A DNA stretch of 64,000 nucleotides from NCBI RefSeq assembly GCF_040629175.1, contig NZ_JBEXUX010000005.1:1-64000 (forward strand), in the 5' to 3' direction. This document shows, piece by piece, positions 21,655 through 30,542 of the stretch. Numbering within the stretch: the first letter of the stretch is position 1; every line of letters begins with the position of its first letter. The translations under genes were made by a program, and so were the position numbers. A model generated the notes under the pieces. It made no database searches. It saw nothing but the letters and a program-made list of their open reading frames with translations, and was not told the DNA's origin. The DNA comes from Embleya sp040629175. GTDB taxonomy: Bacteria; Actinomycetota; Actinomycetes; Streptomycetales; Streptomycetaceae.

Positions 21655-22218
21655 TCAGGCCGGTGCCTTGGCCCGCAGGACCCGGACGAACTCGCGCATC
21701 CAGGCCGGATGGTCGACCCAGCTTCGGGCGGAGACCAGGGTGCCGTCGACGACCGCCTCGCCGTCCACCCAGGTGCCGCCCGCGGCTCTGATGTCCGGCG
21801 CGATCGTCGGGTAGGCGGCGGTCCGGCGCCCGGTCAGCATGCCCGCGGCGGCGGCGATCAGCGGGCCGTGACAGATCTGCGCGATCGGCTTGTCCGCCTC
21901 GAAGAAGTGCCGCACCAGGCGCTGTACGACCGGGTTGTTGCGCAGGTATTCCGGCGCCCGGCCGCCCGGCAGCACGAGCGCGACGTAGTTCTCCGGCCGC
22001 ACCTCCACGAACGCGAAGTCGGCCGGCCACGTGTAGCCGGGCTTCTCGGTGAAGGTGTCGAAGCCGTCGACGAAGTCGTGCACGACGAAGGCGAGCTTCT
22101 TGCGCGAGGGGCCCGCCACGTGCACGTCGTACCCCTCCTCGCGCAGGCGTTGGTACGGGTAGAGCACTTCCAGCGACTCCGCCGCGTCGCCGGTGATCAG
22201 CAGCACCTTCTTGGCCAT
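21655..22218 (-). CDS. DJ-1/PfpI family protein
   Basis: 187 residues. The nucleophile elbow is AQICHGPL (Cys116), the conserved acidic/Gly region is LVLPGGRAPEYLR, and the start MAKKVLLITGDAAE is typical of PfpI/DJ-1 proteins. Family activities include glyoxalase/deglycase, protease and chaperone roles; sequence alone does not decide. It runs towards the HAD gene and away from the glutamate dehydrogenase gene. Confidence 0.9.
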   Translation of the reverse strand: MAKKVLLITGDAAESLEVLYPYQRLREEGYDVHVAGPSRKKLAFVVHDFVDGFDTFTEKPGYTWPADFAFVEVRPENYVALVLPGGRAPEYLRNNPVVQRLVRHFFEADKPIAQICHGPLIAAAAGMLTGRRTAAYPTIAPDIRAAGGTWVDGEAVVDGTLVSARSWVDHPAWMREFVRVLRAKAPA

Positions 22219-22576
22219 GACGATCGTCTCCCCACCGAATTCGTCCCGCCGTGCACGGATGTCGCCCTCGACCGTCCACGGTGCCCCGGACGTCGCCTTC
22301 GGGGCAATGGGTACGAGGTGTCCGGAGCGACCGGGAAATTACTTACAGCCTGTTCCAAGATCCCCTCTCGGCGGTCGAGGGGCACCCGAGTAGCCTGACG
22401 ATGCGGCGACGCCGCGCGGCCGCGGGCCGGGACGACGGAGTCCCGGAACCACCGCCGGTCGGACGACGTCGCCTGAAACAGGTACTCGCGACAAAGCGGG
22501 TACCGGCAATACACGGCCGGGCACGCCCGGGGACGGCAATGGTCACGCAACGGCGCGCGACAGGAGCGGCAGCATC
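22219..22576. other. divergent promoter region, PfpI / glutamate dehydrogenase
   Basis: 358 bases with no supported gene. It is less GC-rich near 22335-22360 ('gaaattacttacagcctgtt'), the likeliest promoter area, but no clear consensus pair could be fixed. A purine-rich AGGAG RBS for the dehydrogenase lies at its right end (about 22562). Confidence 0.4.
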
Positions 22577-25500
22577 ATGCAGAGCAAGCTGGACGAGGCG
22601 AAGGCGGAGCTTCTCGCCCGAGCGGCGGAAGCGGCACGAGCGGCATCGTCACAGCACGGAGGCGGCGGGCCCGAGGGCCCGAACCGGGTGGACCTCGATG
22701 TCCTCCTGTCCCGCTATTACCGGCACACCGCACCCGACGACCTGATCGATCGCGATCCGGTCGACGTGTACGGCGCGGCGATCTCGCACTGTCGACTCGC
22801 GGCGGAGCGCCCTCAGGGCACCGCGCGGGTCCGGGCGTACACGCCCACGGTGGAGGAGAACGGTTGGGCTTCGGGGCACACCGTGGTCGAGGTGGTCACC
22901 GACGACATGCCCTTCCTGGTGGACTCGGTCACCAACGAGCTGTCCCGCCAGGAGCGCAGCATCCACGTGGTGATCCACCCCCAGCTCATCGTGCGGCGCA
23001 CGATCGCCGGCGAGCTGCTGGAGATCGTGGACACCACCGACGCACACGGGGTGCCCGAGGACGCGATCATCGAGTCCTGGATGCACATCGAGATCGACCG
23101 GGAGAGCGACCGCGAGGACCTGCGCTCGGTCGAGGCGGGGTTGCAGCGCATCATCCGCGACGTGCGCGAGGTGGTCGAGGACTGGGCCAAGATGCGCGAC
23201 ACCTCGCTGCGGTTGGCCGACGAACTCGCGAGCGACCCGCCGGCGGCGCTGCCGGAGGAGGAGATCGGCGAGGCGTGGGAGCTGCTGCGCTGGCTCTCCG
23301 AGGACCACTTCACCTTCCTCGGGTACCGCGAGTACGACCTGGTGTGCGAGGACGACGAGGACGTGCTGCGCGCGGTGCCCGGTACCGGTCTCGGTATCCT
23401 GCGCGCCGACCAGGACCTGTCCGCGTCCTTCAGCCGGCTCTCCACCCAGGCACGCGCGAAGGCCCGGGAAAAACAGCTGCTGATCCTGACCAAGGCCAAC
23501 TCGCGGGCGACCGTGCACCGCTCGGCCTACCTCGACTACATCGGCGTGAAGAAGTTCGACGCGGCCGGCAACGTGGTCGGCGAGCGTCGCTTCCTGGGGC
23601 TGTTCAGCTCCGCCGCGTACACCGACAGCGTCCAGCGCATCCCGGTGGTGCGCCGCAAGGTGCACGCGGTGCTGGACAAGGCCGGCTTCCCGCCGGTCAG
23701 CCACGACGGCCGGGACCTGCTGCAGATCCTGGAGACCTACCCGCGCGACGATCTGTTCCAGATCGCCGTGGACGAGCTGCACGACATCGTGATCAGCGTG
23801 CTCTACCTCCAGGAGCGCCGCCGGTTGCGGCTGTTCCTGCGCAAGGACGAGTACGGCCGGTTCTACTCGGCCCTGGTCTACCTGCCGCGTGACCGGTACA
23901 CCACCGAGGTCCGGCTCAAGATGCAGGACATCCTGCTCGCCGAGCTGGCCGGTTCGGTGGTCGACTACACCGCGCGCAACACCGAGTCCGTGCTCGCGCG
24001 CCTGCACTTCACGGTGCGCGTGCCCACCGGCGCCGAACTGGGCGACCCGGACGTGGACTACATCGAACGACTGCTGGCCGAGGCCACCCGCTCGTGGATC
24101 GACGACTTCGGCGAGGCCCTCGTCGCCGAATGCGGCGAGGAGAGCGCGGCCGAGCTGTCCCGGCGCTACGCGCACGCGTTCAGCGAGGGCTACAAGTCCG
24201 ACTTCCCGCCCCGGACCGCGGTGGCCGACCTCAAGCGGATCGAGGAGCTGACCCCCGAGGCGGACTTCAAGCTGCACCTGTACGAGCCGATAGGAGCACT
24301 GCCGGGCGAGCGGCGGTTCAAGATCTATCGCTCCGGTGGGCACGTGTCGCTCTCCGAGGTGCTGCCGATTCTGCAGCGCATGGGTCTGGAGGTCGTCGAC
24401 GAGCGGCCCTACGAGCTGCGCCGCGCCGACGGGACCGTGGCGTGGGTGTACGACTTCGGCCTGCGTTACGACGCGACGTCGATGTACGGGCAGCCCGAGG
24501 ACGTCAAGGAGCTGTTCCAGGACGCGTTCTCGGCGACCTGGACCGGGCGGGCGGAGAACGACGGGTTCAACGCCCTGGTCTTCCGGGCCGGGCTGACCTG
24601 GCGCCAGGCGATGGTGCTGCGTGCGTACGCCAAGTACCAGCGGCAGGCCGGGACCACCTTCGGGCAGGAGTACATCGAGGACGTCCTGGTCTCCAACCCG
24701 CACACCACGCGGCTGTTGGTGAACCTGTTCGAGGCCCGCTTCTCGCCGGGCCACCAGCAGGCCGGCACCGAGCTGGTGGACGGCATCGTCGAAGCCATCG
24801 AGGGCGCTCTGGACCAGGTGGCCAGCCTGGACGAGGACCGCATCCTGCGTTCCTTCCTGGCGATGGTCAAGGCGACCCTGCGGACCAACTTCTTCCAGCA
24901 CCGCGAGGACGGCGAGGCGCACGACTACCTCTCGCTCAAGTTCGACCCGCAGGAGATCCCGGACCTGCCCGCGCCGCGGCCCAGGTTCGAGATCTTCGTC
25001 TACTCGCCCCGGGTCGAGGGTGTGCACCTGCGCTTCGGCGCGGTCGCGCGCGGCGGACTGCGCTGGTCGGACCGGCGCGAGGACTTCCGCACCGAGATCC
25101 TGGGCCTGGTCAAGGCGCAGATGGTCAAGAACACGGTGATCGTGCCGGTCGGCGCCAAGGGCGGCTTCTTCTGCAAGCAACTGCCCGACGCCTCGGACCG
25201 CGAGGCGTGGCTGGCCGAGGGCATCGCCTGCTACCGCACCTTCATCGGCGCGCTGCTCGACATCACCGACAACCTGGTGGACGGCGCGGTCGTGCCGCCG
25301 GCGGACGTGGTGCGCCACGACGCGGACGACACCTACCTGGTGGTGGCCGCGGACAAGGGCACCGCGACGTTCTCCGACATCGCCAACGAGGTGGCGCAGG
25401 CGTACGGCTTCTGGCTGGGCGACGCGTTCGCCTCCGGCGGCTCGGCGGGCTACGACCACAAGGGCATGGGCATCACCGCGCGCGGTGCGTGGGAGTCGGT

Positions 25501-27460
25501 CAAGCGGCACTTCCGCGAACTGGGTCACGACACCCAGACCGAGGACTTCACCGTGGTCGGCATCGGGGACATGTCCGGTGACGTGTTCGGCAACGGCATG
25601 CTGCTGTCCGAGCACATCCGACTGGTCGCCGCCTTCGACCACCGGCACATCTTCCTGGACCCGAACCCGGACGCGGCGGCCTCCTTCGCCGAGCGGCGCC
25701 GGTTGTTCGACCTGCCGCGCAGCTCGTGGGCGGACTACGACAAGGAGCTGATCTCGGCCGGCGGCGGGGTCTACCCGCGCACCGCCAAGTCGGTGCCGAT
25801 CAGTGCCCCGGTGCGTCAGGCGCTGGGGCTGCCGGCCGGGATGATCCGACTCACCCCGGCCGACCTGATGAAGGCGATCCTGAAGGCCCCCGCGGACCTG
25901 TTCTGGAACGGTGGAATCGGCACCTACATCAAGTCGAGCGGCGAATCGCACGCCGACGTCGGCGACAAGGCCAACGACGCGATCCGGGTCAACGGCGCCG
26001 ATCTGCGGGTCAAGGTCGTCGGCGAGGGCGGCAACCTGGGTTGCACCCAGCTCGGTCGGGTCGAGTTCGCGCTCGCCGGCGGCCGGATCAACACCGACGC
26101 GATCGACAACTCGGCGGGCGTGGACACCTCGGACCACGAGGTGAACATCAAGATCCTGCTCAACCAGGTAACCGCCGCCGGCGACATGACCCTCAAGCAG
26201 CGCAACGAGCTGCTCGCGGCCATGACGGACGAAGTCGGACACCTGGTGTTGGCCGCCAACTACGGCCAGAACTGCGCGCTGTCCAACGCGGTCTCCCAGG
26301 CCGGCAGCCTGCTGCACGTGCACATGCGGTACATGCGCCGGCTGGTGCGCGACGGGCACCTCGACCGGGAGATCGAGTTCCTGCCCACCGATCGGCAGTT
26401 GCGCGAGCGGCAGCAGAACGGGCAGGCGATGACCCAGCCCGAGCTGGCCGTGCTGCTGGCGTACACCAAGATCGTGATGGCCCAGGACCTGATCGCCTCG
26501 GACCTGCCGGACGACCCGTTCCTGGCACGGGAGTTGTACCGCTACTTCCCCAGCGCGCTGCGGGCGAGGTTCGTCGAGCAGATGGACCGGCACCCGCTGC
26601 GCCGGGACATCATCACCACCGTCGTGGTCAACGAGGTGGTCAACCTGGCCGGTCTCTCGTTCATGTTCCGCATGCGCGAGGAGAGCGGCGCGTCGGCGGA
26701 GGAGGTGGCCCGGGCGCACATCACCGCGCGGGAGATCTTCGGCGTCGATCGCATCATGGGCGCGATCGCGGCGCTGGACAACAAAGTCCCGGCCGAGATG
26801 CAGACCACGCTGCGGCTGCACAGTCGGCGGCTGATCGAGCGGGCCACCCGCTGGTTCCTGGGCAGCCGGCGCGAGATCGACATCGCCGCGCAGGTGGAGT
26901 TCTTCCGGGACGGGGTGGCCGAGGTGGTCGCACACCTGCCCAAGGTGCTGCGCGGCTCGGACCTGGCCTGGATGGACGGGCTGTACGAGGAGTTCACCGG
27001 GGCCGGCGTGCCGACCGAACTGGCCACCGCGGTGGCCGGGATGTCCTCGGCGTACGCGGCGCTGGACATCGTCGAGGTGGCCCGCGATTCCGAGCGTGCG
27101 GTGCTCGACGTCGCGCAGGTGTACTTCGACATCGCCGACCGGCTGCCGATCGCGTACCTGCTCGACCGGATCATCGAACTGCCGCGCAGCGACCGGTGGA
27201 AGTCGATGGCCCGCGCTTCGCTGCGCGAGGATCTGTACGCGGCACAGGCCGGGCTCACCGCGGAGGTGCTCGGTTCCGGGGACCCGGACGACAGCCCGGA
27301 GTTGCGGTTCAAGGCGTGGGAGCACAAGAACGCGCCGGTGCTCACCCGGGCACGGTCCACGCTGGACGAGTTGCAGGAGGCGGAGAACTACGACCTCGCG
27401 ACGCTCTCGGTCGCTATGCGGACGATCCGTACGCTGCTGCGGACCGGTAGCAAGAGCTGA
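22577..27460 (+). CDS. NAD-specific glutamate dehydrogenase, large type (L-GDH)
   Basis: 1,627 residues, the length of the 180-kDa class of NAD-dependent glutamate dehydrogenases that oxidatively deaminate glutamate to 2-oxoglutarate. An N-terminal regulatory half with ACT-like segments precedes the catalytic core (about 780-1260), which has RGGLRWSDRREDFRTEILGL, VGAKGGFFCK, GIGDMSGDVFGNGMLLS and GEGGNLGCTQLGR. A helical C-terminal part ends at TIRTLLRTGS. The enzyme was first characterised in Streptomyces clavuligerus. It is monocistronic, with a promoter region on one side and a strong terminator on the other. Confidence 0.97.
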   Translation: MQSKLDEAKAELLARAAEAARAASSQHGGGGPEGPNRVDLDVLLSRYYRHTAPDDLIDRDPVDVYGAAISHCRLAAERPQGTARVRAYTPTVEENGWASGHTVVEVVTDDMPFLVDSVTNELSRQERSIHVVIHPQLIVRRTIAGELLEIVDTTDAHGVPEDAIIESWMHIEIDRESDREDLRSVEAGLQRIIRDVREVVEDWAKMRDTSLRLADELASDPPAALPEEEIGEAWELLRWLSEDHFTFLGYREYDLVCEDDEDVLRAVPGTGLGILRADQDLSASFSRLSTQARAKAREKQLLILTKANSRATVHRSAYLDYIGVKKFDAAGNVVGERRFLGLFSSAAYTDSVQRIPVVRRKVHAVLDKAGFPPVSHDGRDLLQILETYPRDDLFQIAVDELHDIVISVLYLQERRRLRLFLRKDEYGRFYSALVYLPRDRYTTEVRLKMQDILLAELAGSVVDYTARNTESVLARLHFTVRVPTGAELGDPDVDYIERLLAEATRSWIDDFGEALVAECGEESAAELSRRYAHAFSEGYKSDFPPRTAVADLKRIEELTPEADFKLHLYEPIGALPGERRFKIYRSGGHVSLSEVLPILQRMGLEVVDERPYELRRADGTVAWVYDFGLRYDATSMYGQPEDVKELFQDAFSATWTGRAENDGFNALVFRAGLTWRQAMVLRAYAKYQRQAGTTFGQEYIEDVLVSNPHTTRLLVNLFEARFSPGHQQAGTELVDGIVEAIEGALDQVASLDEDRILRSFLAMVKATLRTNFFQHREDGEAHDYLSLKFDPQEIPDLPAPRPRFEIFVYSPRVEGVHLRFGAVARGGLRWSDRREDFRTEILGLVKAQMVKNTVIVPVGAKGGFFCKQLPDASDREAWLAEGIACYRTFIGALLDITDNLVDGAVVPPADVVRHDADDTYLVVAADKGTATFSDIANEVAQAYGFWLGDAFASGGSAGYDHKGMGITARGAWESVKRHFRELGHDTQTEDFTVVGIGDMSGDVFGNGMLLSEHIRLVAAFDHRHIFLDPNPDAAASFAERRRLFDLPRSSWADYDKELISAGGGVYPRTAKSVPISAPVRQALGLPAGMIRLTPADLMKAILKAPADLFWNGGIGTYIKSSGESHADVGDKANDAIRVNGADLRVKVVGEGGNLGCTQLGRVEFALAGGRINTDAIDNSAGVDTSDHEVNIKILLNQVTAAGDMTLKQRNELLAAMTDEVGHLVLAANYGQNCALSNAVSQAGSLLHVHMRYMRRLVRDGHLDREIEFLPTDRQLRERQQNGQAMTQPELAVLLAYTKIVMAQDLIASDLPDDPFLARELYRYFPSALRARFVEQMDRHPLRRDIITTVVVNEVVNLAGLSFMFRMREESGASAEEVARAHITAREIFGVDRIMGAIAALDNKVPAEMQTTLRLHSRRLIERATRWFLGSRREIDIAAQVEFFRDGVAEVVAHLPKVLRGSDLAWMDGLYEEFTGAGVPTELATAVAGMSSAYAALDIVEVARDSERAVLDVAQVYFDIADRLPIAYLLDRIIELPRSDRWKSMARASLREDLYAAQAGLTAEVLGSGDPDDSPELRFKAWEHKNAPVLTRARSTLDELQEAENYDLATLSVAMRTIRTLLRTGSKS

Positions 27461-27474
27461 TCGGTGCGCAAGCG

Positions 27475-27512
27475 CCGCCGGCCCGGAACCCGCCGGGGTT
27501 CCGGGCCGGCGG
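27475..27512. terminator. bidirectional terminator after glutamate dehydrogenase
   Basis: A 17-bp perfect stem (27475-27491 with 27496-27512, loop gccg) lies in the 67-base gap between two convergent genes. Confidence 0.85.
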
Positions 27513-27527
27513 CCTGTTCGGGCCCGA

Positions 27528-27953
27528 CTACGGTTCGAGCATCAGCAGTTCGTGGTGGCTGCGTTCGCGCACCGCCCACCAGCACGGCAGGTAGATCACC
27601 GCGGGCAGGCCGGCCACCAGGATCGACCAGGTCGGGCAGTTCATCAGTGCCGCCACCAGTGCGACGAATACGTGGATCAGGCCCACCGCGGCCGCCCGGG
27701 CGAGTGCCCCGGTGCCGCGCCGCATCGCGTCGCGCACCCCGGCCACGCCCATGCCGCAGACCACCGCGACACCCGCGCACAACACCGACGCGATCAGCAG
27801 CAGGTCGCCGAGCCCTTCCAGGCTCTTGCGGTCGTCGCGCACCGCGAACGACATGATCGCCAACGTGACGGCGGTCGCGCTCATCAGCACCGTCTCGACG
27901 GCCAGCGCGATCAGCAGGGTTCGCAGAAAACCGATTCGACGATTTCCCCTCAT
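27528..27953 (-). CDS. small integral membrane protein, function unknown
   Basis: 141 residues from ATG 27953, preceded by GGGGGAA. Four hydrophobic segments can be seen: about 11-35 (LLIALAVETVLMSATAVTLA), 48-70, 85-105 and 110-128. Short basic loops separate them. A CGMGVAG motif and Trp-rich C-terminal helix are present, but no family is recognised. It is transcribed towards the glutamate dehydrogenase terminator. Confidence 0.7.
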   Translation of the reverse strand: MRGNRRIGFLRTLLIALAVETVLMSATAVTLAIMSFAVRDDRKSLEGLGDLLLIASVLCAGVAVVCGMGVAGVRDAMRRGTGALARAAAVGLIHVFVALVAALMNCPTWSILVAGLPAVIYLPCWWAVRERSHHELLMLEP

Positions 27954-28110
27954 AGTTCCCCCGAAATGACGTTTGCCCCCCGTTCGGTACACCCCCGAGC
28001 CGGTTCCGAAGCGGCGGGGAGCACCCTACGCCTTCGGACGATGCCACACGGAATCCCGTTCCCGAAGTCGGGTCGGTAACGATGGCGGTACGAAACACGG
28101 TGGGAAACAC

Positions 28111-28159
28111 GAAGGCCGCGGGGTTCGTCCGGGCGTTGCCGGACGGCCCCGCGGCCTTC
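28111..28159 (-). terminator. terminator of the ABC importer operon
   Basis: A two-part stem, 13 perfect bp (28111-28123 with 28147-28159) plus an inner 7-bp arm (28126-28132 with 28139-28145). It lies about 95 bases beyond the stop of the last permease gene on the minus strand. Confidence 0.7.
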
Positions 28160-28204
28160 GCCGCGATGTCCTCGGGACGTCGATCGAGCGCCGGCAACCT
28201 GCGC

Positions 28205-28240
28205 GACGACGTGCTCGACGACGTGCTCGACGACCTGATC
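28205..28240. repeat. 12-bp tandem repeat, three units
   Basis: Two exact 'gacgacgtgctc' units and one diverged 'gacgacctgatc' unit lie between the operon terminator and the last permease stop. No function is apparent. Confidence 0.6.
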
Positions 28241-28254
28241 GACCCCCTGCTCGA

Positions 28255-29175
28255 CTACTTGACGGCGCCCGCCATCACGCCCTGGACGAAGTAGCGCTGG
28301 AAGCTGAAGAAGACGATCACCGGGACGATCAGCGACAGGAAGGCGCCGGGTGCCAGCACGTCGATGTTGGCGCCGAACGCCCGGGATTGGGACTGCAACG
28401 CGACGGTCAGCGGCGCCGATTCGGTGTCCGCGTAGATCAACGCGATCAGCATGTCGTTCCACACCCACAGGAACTGGAAGATGCCCAGCGACGCGATGGC
28501 CGGCAGGCCCAGCGGCAGGATGACCCGGAAGAAGATGGTCAGGTCGGTGCCACCGTCCATCCGGGCGGCCTCCAGCAGGTCGCGGGGGATGCCCGCGAAG
28601 TAGTTGCGCAGCAGGAACACCGCGAACGGCAGGCCGAAGGCGACGTGGAAGAGCACCACGCCCGCGATGGTGCCGAACAGGCCGGTGTCGCCGTACAACT
28701 TCGAGATCGGGATCAGCGCGACCTGTACCGGCACCACCAACAGGCCGACCACGATCAGGAACAGCCAGTCCCGACCGGGGAATTCCAGCCACGCGAAGGC
28801 GTAGGCCGCGAGCGAGCCGATCAGGATCACCAACAGCGTGCTGGGCACGGTGATCCAGATCGTGTTGAAGAACGCCCGGGTCATGTCCTTGTTGTCGAGC
28901 AGCTTGTCGTAGTTCGAGAAGGTCAGGTCGCTCGGTTTGCCCAGCACCTTCCACCAACCGGACTTGCTCATCTCCTGCGGGTCGCGCAGCGAGGAGACGA
29001 GCAGACCGAAGGTGGGCATCAGCCAGAACAACGCGATCAGCACGAGTGCGACCGCCGCCAGGCCGCCGCCGGTGCGGCCCACGATCCGGGAGGCCAGGCC
29101 GCGCTTGATGCCTCCCTCCCCGCCCACCGGTGGTTGTCGAGGCTTCGTCAGGTCGGGGGCTGCGGACGCGCTCAC
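28255..29175 (-). CDS. carbohydrate ABC transporter permease (MalG type)
   Basis: 306 residues from a GTG overlapping the stop of the first permease gene by 4 bases. Six membrane helices are visible, beginning with VGRTGGGLAAVALVLIALFW near 35-55. The EAA loop (GIPRDLLEAARMDGGTDLTI, about 205-225) is the site that contacts the ATPase. MalG-type subunits pair with a MalF-type permease to import sugars. Last gene of the four-gene minus-strand operon. Confidence 0.94.
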   Translation of the reverse strand: MSASAAPDLTKPRQPPVGGEGGIKRGLASRIVGRTGGGLAAVALVLIALFWLMPTFGLLVSSLRDPQEMSKSGWWKVLGKPSDLTFSNYDKLLDNKDMTRAFFNTIWITVPSTLLVILIGSLAAYAFAWLEFPGRDWLFLIVVGLLVVPVQVALIPISKLYGDTGLFGTIAGVVLFHVAFGLPFAVFLLRNYFAGIPRDLLEAARMDGGTDLTIFFRVILPLGLPAIASLGIFQFLWVWNDMLIALIYADTESAPLTVALQSQSRAFGANIDVLAPGAFLSLIVPVIVFFSFQRYFVQGVMAGAVK

Positions 29176-30533
29176 CGGTTCTCCCTTCGGAAGCGTCGGA
29201 TGTTGAACAACATCGCCGGCAGTACCAGCAGGAAGAGCAGGATGCCGATGGCGCTGCCCAGGCCCTGGTTGTTGCCGCCGCCGAAGGAGGCGATGTACAT
29301 CTGCAGGGCCAGGACGTTGGCCTCCTTCTGCGACGAGCCCAGCGAGATGATGTACACCAGGTCGAAGATCTTGAGCACGTTGATCACCAGAGTGACCATC
29401 ACCACCACCAGCACCGGGGACAGCAGCGGGATGGTGACCCGGCGGAAGACCTGCCATTCGGTCGCGCCGTCCACGCGCGCGGCCTCCAGCGCGTCCCTGG
29501 GGATCGCGGCCAGGCCCGCCGCGATCAGCACCATCGCGAAGCCCGCCCACATCCAGATGTAGGCGCCGATGATCGCGGCGGTGATCAGGTTCGGCCCGAG
29601 CCAGTCGTAGCCACCGAAGGACTTGGCGAAGTTGCCCTCGGTCAGCCGCAGTTGCACCGGGCCCTCGCGGGCGGCGGAGGCGGGCATGGTGAACGAGCCG
29701 TCCTTGCCGGTGGTCGCGCTCGCGACGGTCCTCCCGCCACGCACCGCCTCGACCCGGACGCCCGGCAGGCCCTTCTCGCCGGGATCGACCACGCCCGGCT
29801 TGCCCGCGTTGCCCTTGCTGAAGTCGACCCACACCACGCCGCCGAGTCCGCCGGCGGCCGGCACCCCGGGCCTGGCGTCCCGCGCGTCGCCGGGAATCTT
29901 TTCCGCGGGCAGGGAGACCAGCGGCAGCAGTGCGGTGCCGCCCGGCCCGGTGCCGGCCCGGGTGACGAAGCCGCCGCCCTGAGGGGTGAGCACGGTGTCG
30001 TTGCGTGGGCGGGCACCCGGATACGGCGCGCCCTCGCTGAAGATGTCGTGCACGCTCGTGATCACCGCGTTGGCCACGCCCTGGTCGGGCTCGCGGTCGT
30101 AGACGAGCCGGAAGGTGATGCCCGCGGCCAACATGGACACGGCCATCGGCATGAAGACGATCAGCTTGAACGCCGTGGCGAACCTGACCCGTTCGGTCAG
30201 CACCGCGAAGATCAGGCCGAGCGAGGTGACCGCGGCCGGTACCACCAGGACCCAGATCAGGTTGTTCTCGAGTGCGGTGAAGGTGTCGTCGTCGGTGAAC
30301 AGTTCCTTGTAGTTGTCGATCCCCACGAAGTCCGACCAGCCGTCCGCGCCGAACAGGCTGCGCAACAACGACCACACGATCGGATAGGCGACCAGGACGG
30401 CGAGCATGACGATGGCCGGCAGCAGGAACAGCCAGCCCAACAGGGCGCCCGAACCGAGCCCGCGCGACTCGCGCGCGGGCATCGGCTTCGTCTTCTCGGG
30501 CACCGCGACCGGTACGGGTGCCTTGTCACTCAT
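29172..30533 (-). CDS. carbohydrate ABC transporter permease (MalF type) with extracytoplasmic domain insertion
   Basis: 453 residues, about 150 more than usual for this family. Helices are seen near 29-54, 91-112, 121-144, then 314-342, 370-395 and 425-447. The EAA loop (AIPRDALEAARVDGATEWQV) is at about 343-362. The extra residues (about 150-310) lie between helices 3 and 4 and so face outside. Residues 229-300 (GGVVWVDFSKGNAGKPG, then GLPGVRVEAV and ATTGKDGSFTMP) look like a CarboxypepD_reg/SdrD-B Ig-type fold. This is the place of the P2 loop of E. coli MalF, which touches the binding protein, so the insertion may dock the lipoprotein encoded upstream. Confidence 0.93.
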   Translation of the reverse strand: MSDKAPVPVAVPEKTKPMPARESRGLGSGALLGWLFLLPAIVMLAVLVAYPIVWSLLRSLFGADGWSDFVGIDNYKELFTDDDTFTALENNLIWVLVVPAAVTSLGLIFAVLTERVRFATAFKLIVFMPMAVSMLAAGITFRLVYDREPDQGVANAVITSVHDIFSEGAPYPGARPRNDTVLTPQGGGFVTRAGTGPGGTALLPLVSLPAEKIPGDARDARPGVPAAGGLGGVVWVDFSKGNAGKPGVVDPGEKGLPGVRVEAVRGGRTVASATTGKDGSFTMPASAAREGPVQLRLTEGNFAKSFGGYDWLGPNLITAAIIGAYIWMWAGFAMVLIAAGLAAIPRDALEAARVDGATEWQVFRRVTIPLLSPVLVVVMVTLVINVLKIFDLVYIISLGSSQKEANVLALQMYIASFGGGNNQGLGSAIGILLFLLVLPAMLFNIRRFRRENR

Positions 30534-30542
30534 GGCAGCGGA

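Noticed and set aside
22649..27325. 1,558-codon minus-strand open frame opposite glutamate dehydrogenase
   Set aside because: It is the antisense shadow of a high-GC3 gene; the composition (His/Val/Gln-rich) and lack of domains show that it is not coding.
28082..28294. 70-codon plus-strand frame with RDDVLDDVLDDLIDPLLDYL
   Set aside because: The pattern comes from a 12-bp tandem repeat; the frame contains the operon terminator and overlaps the permease gene end, and has no RBS.
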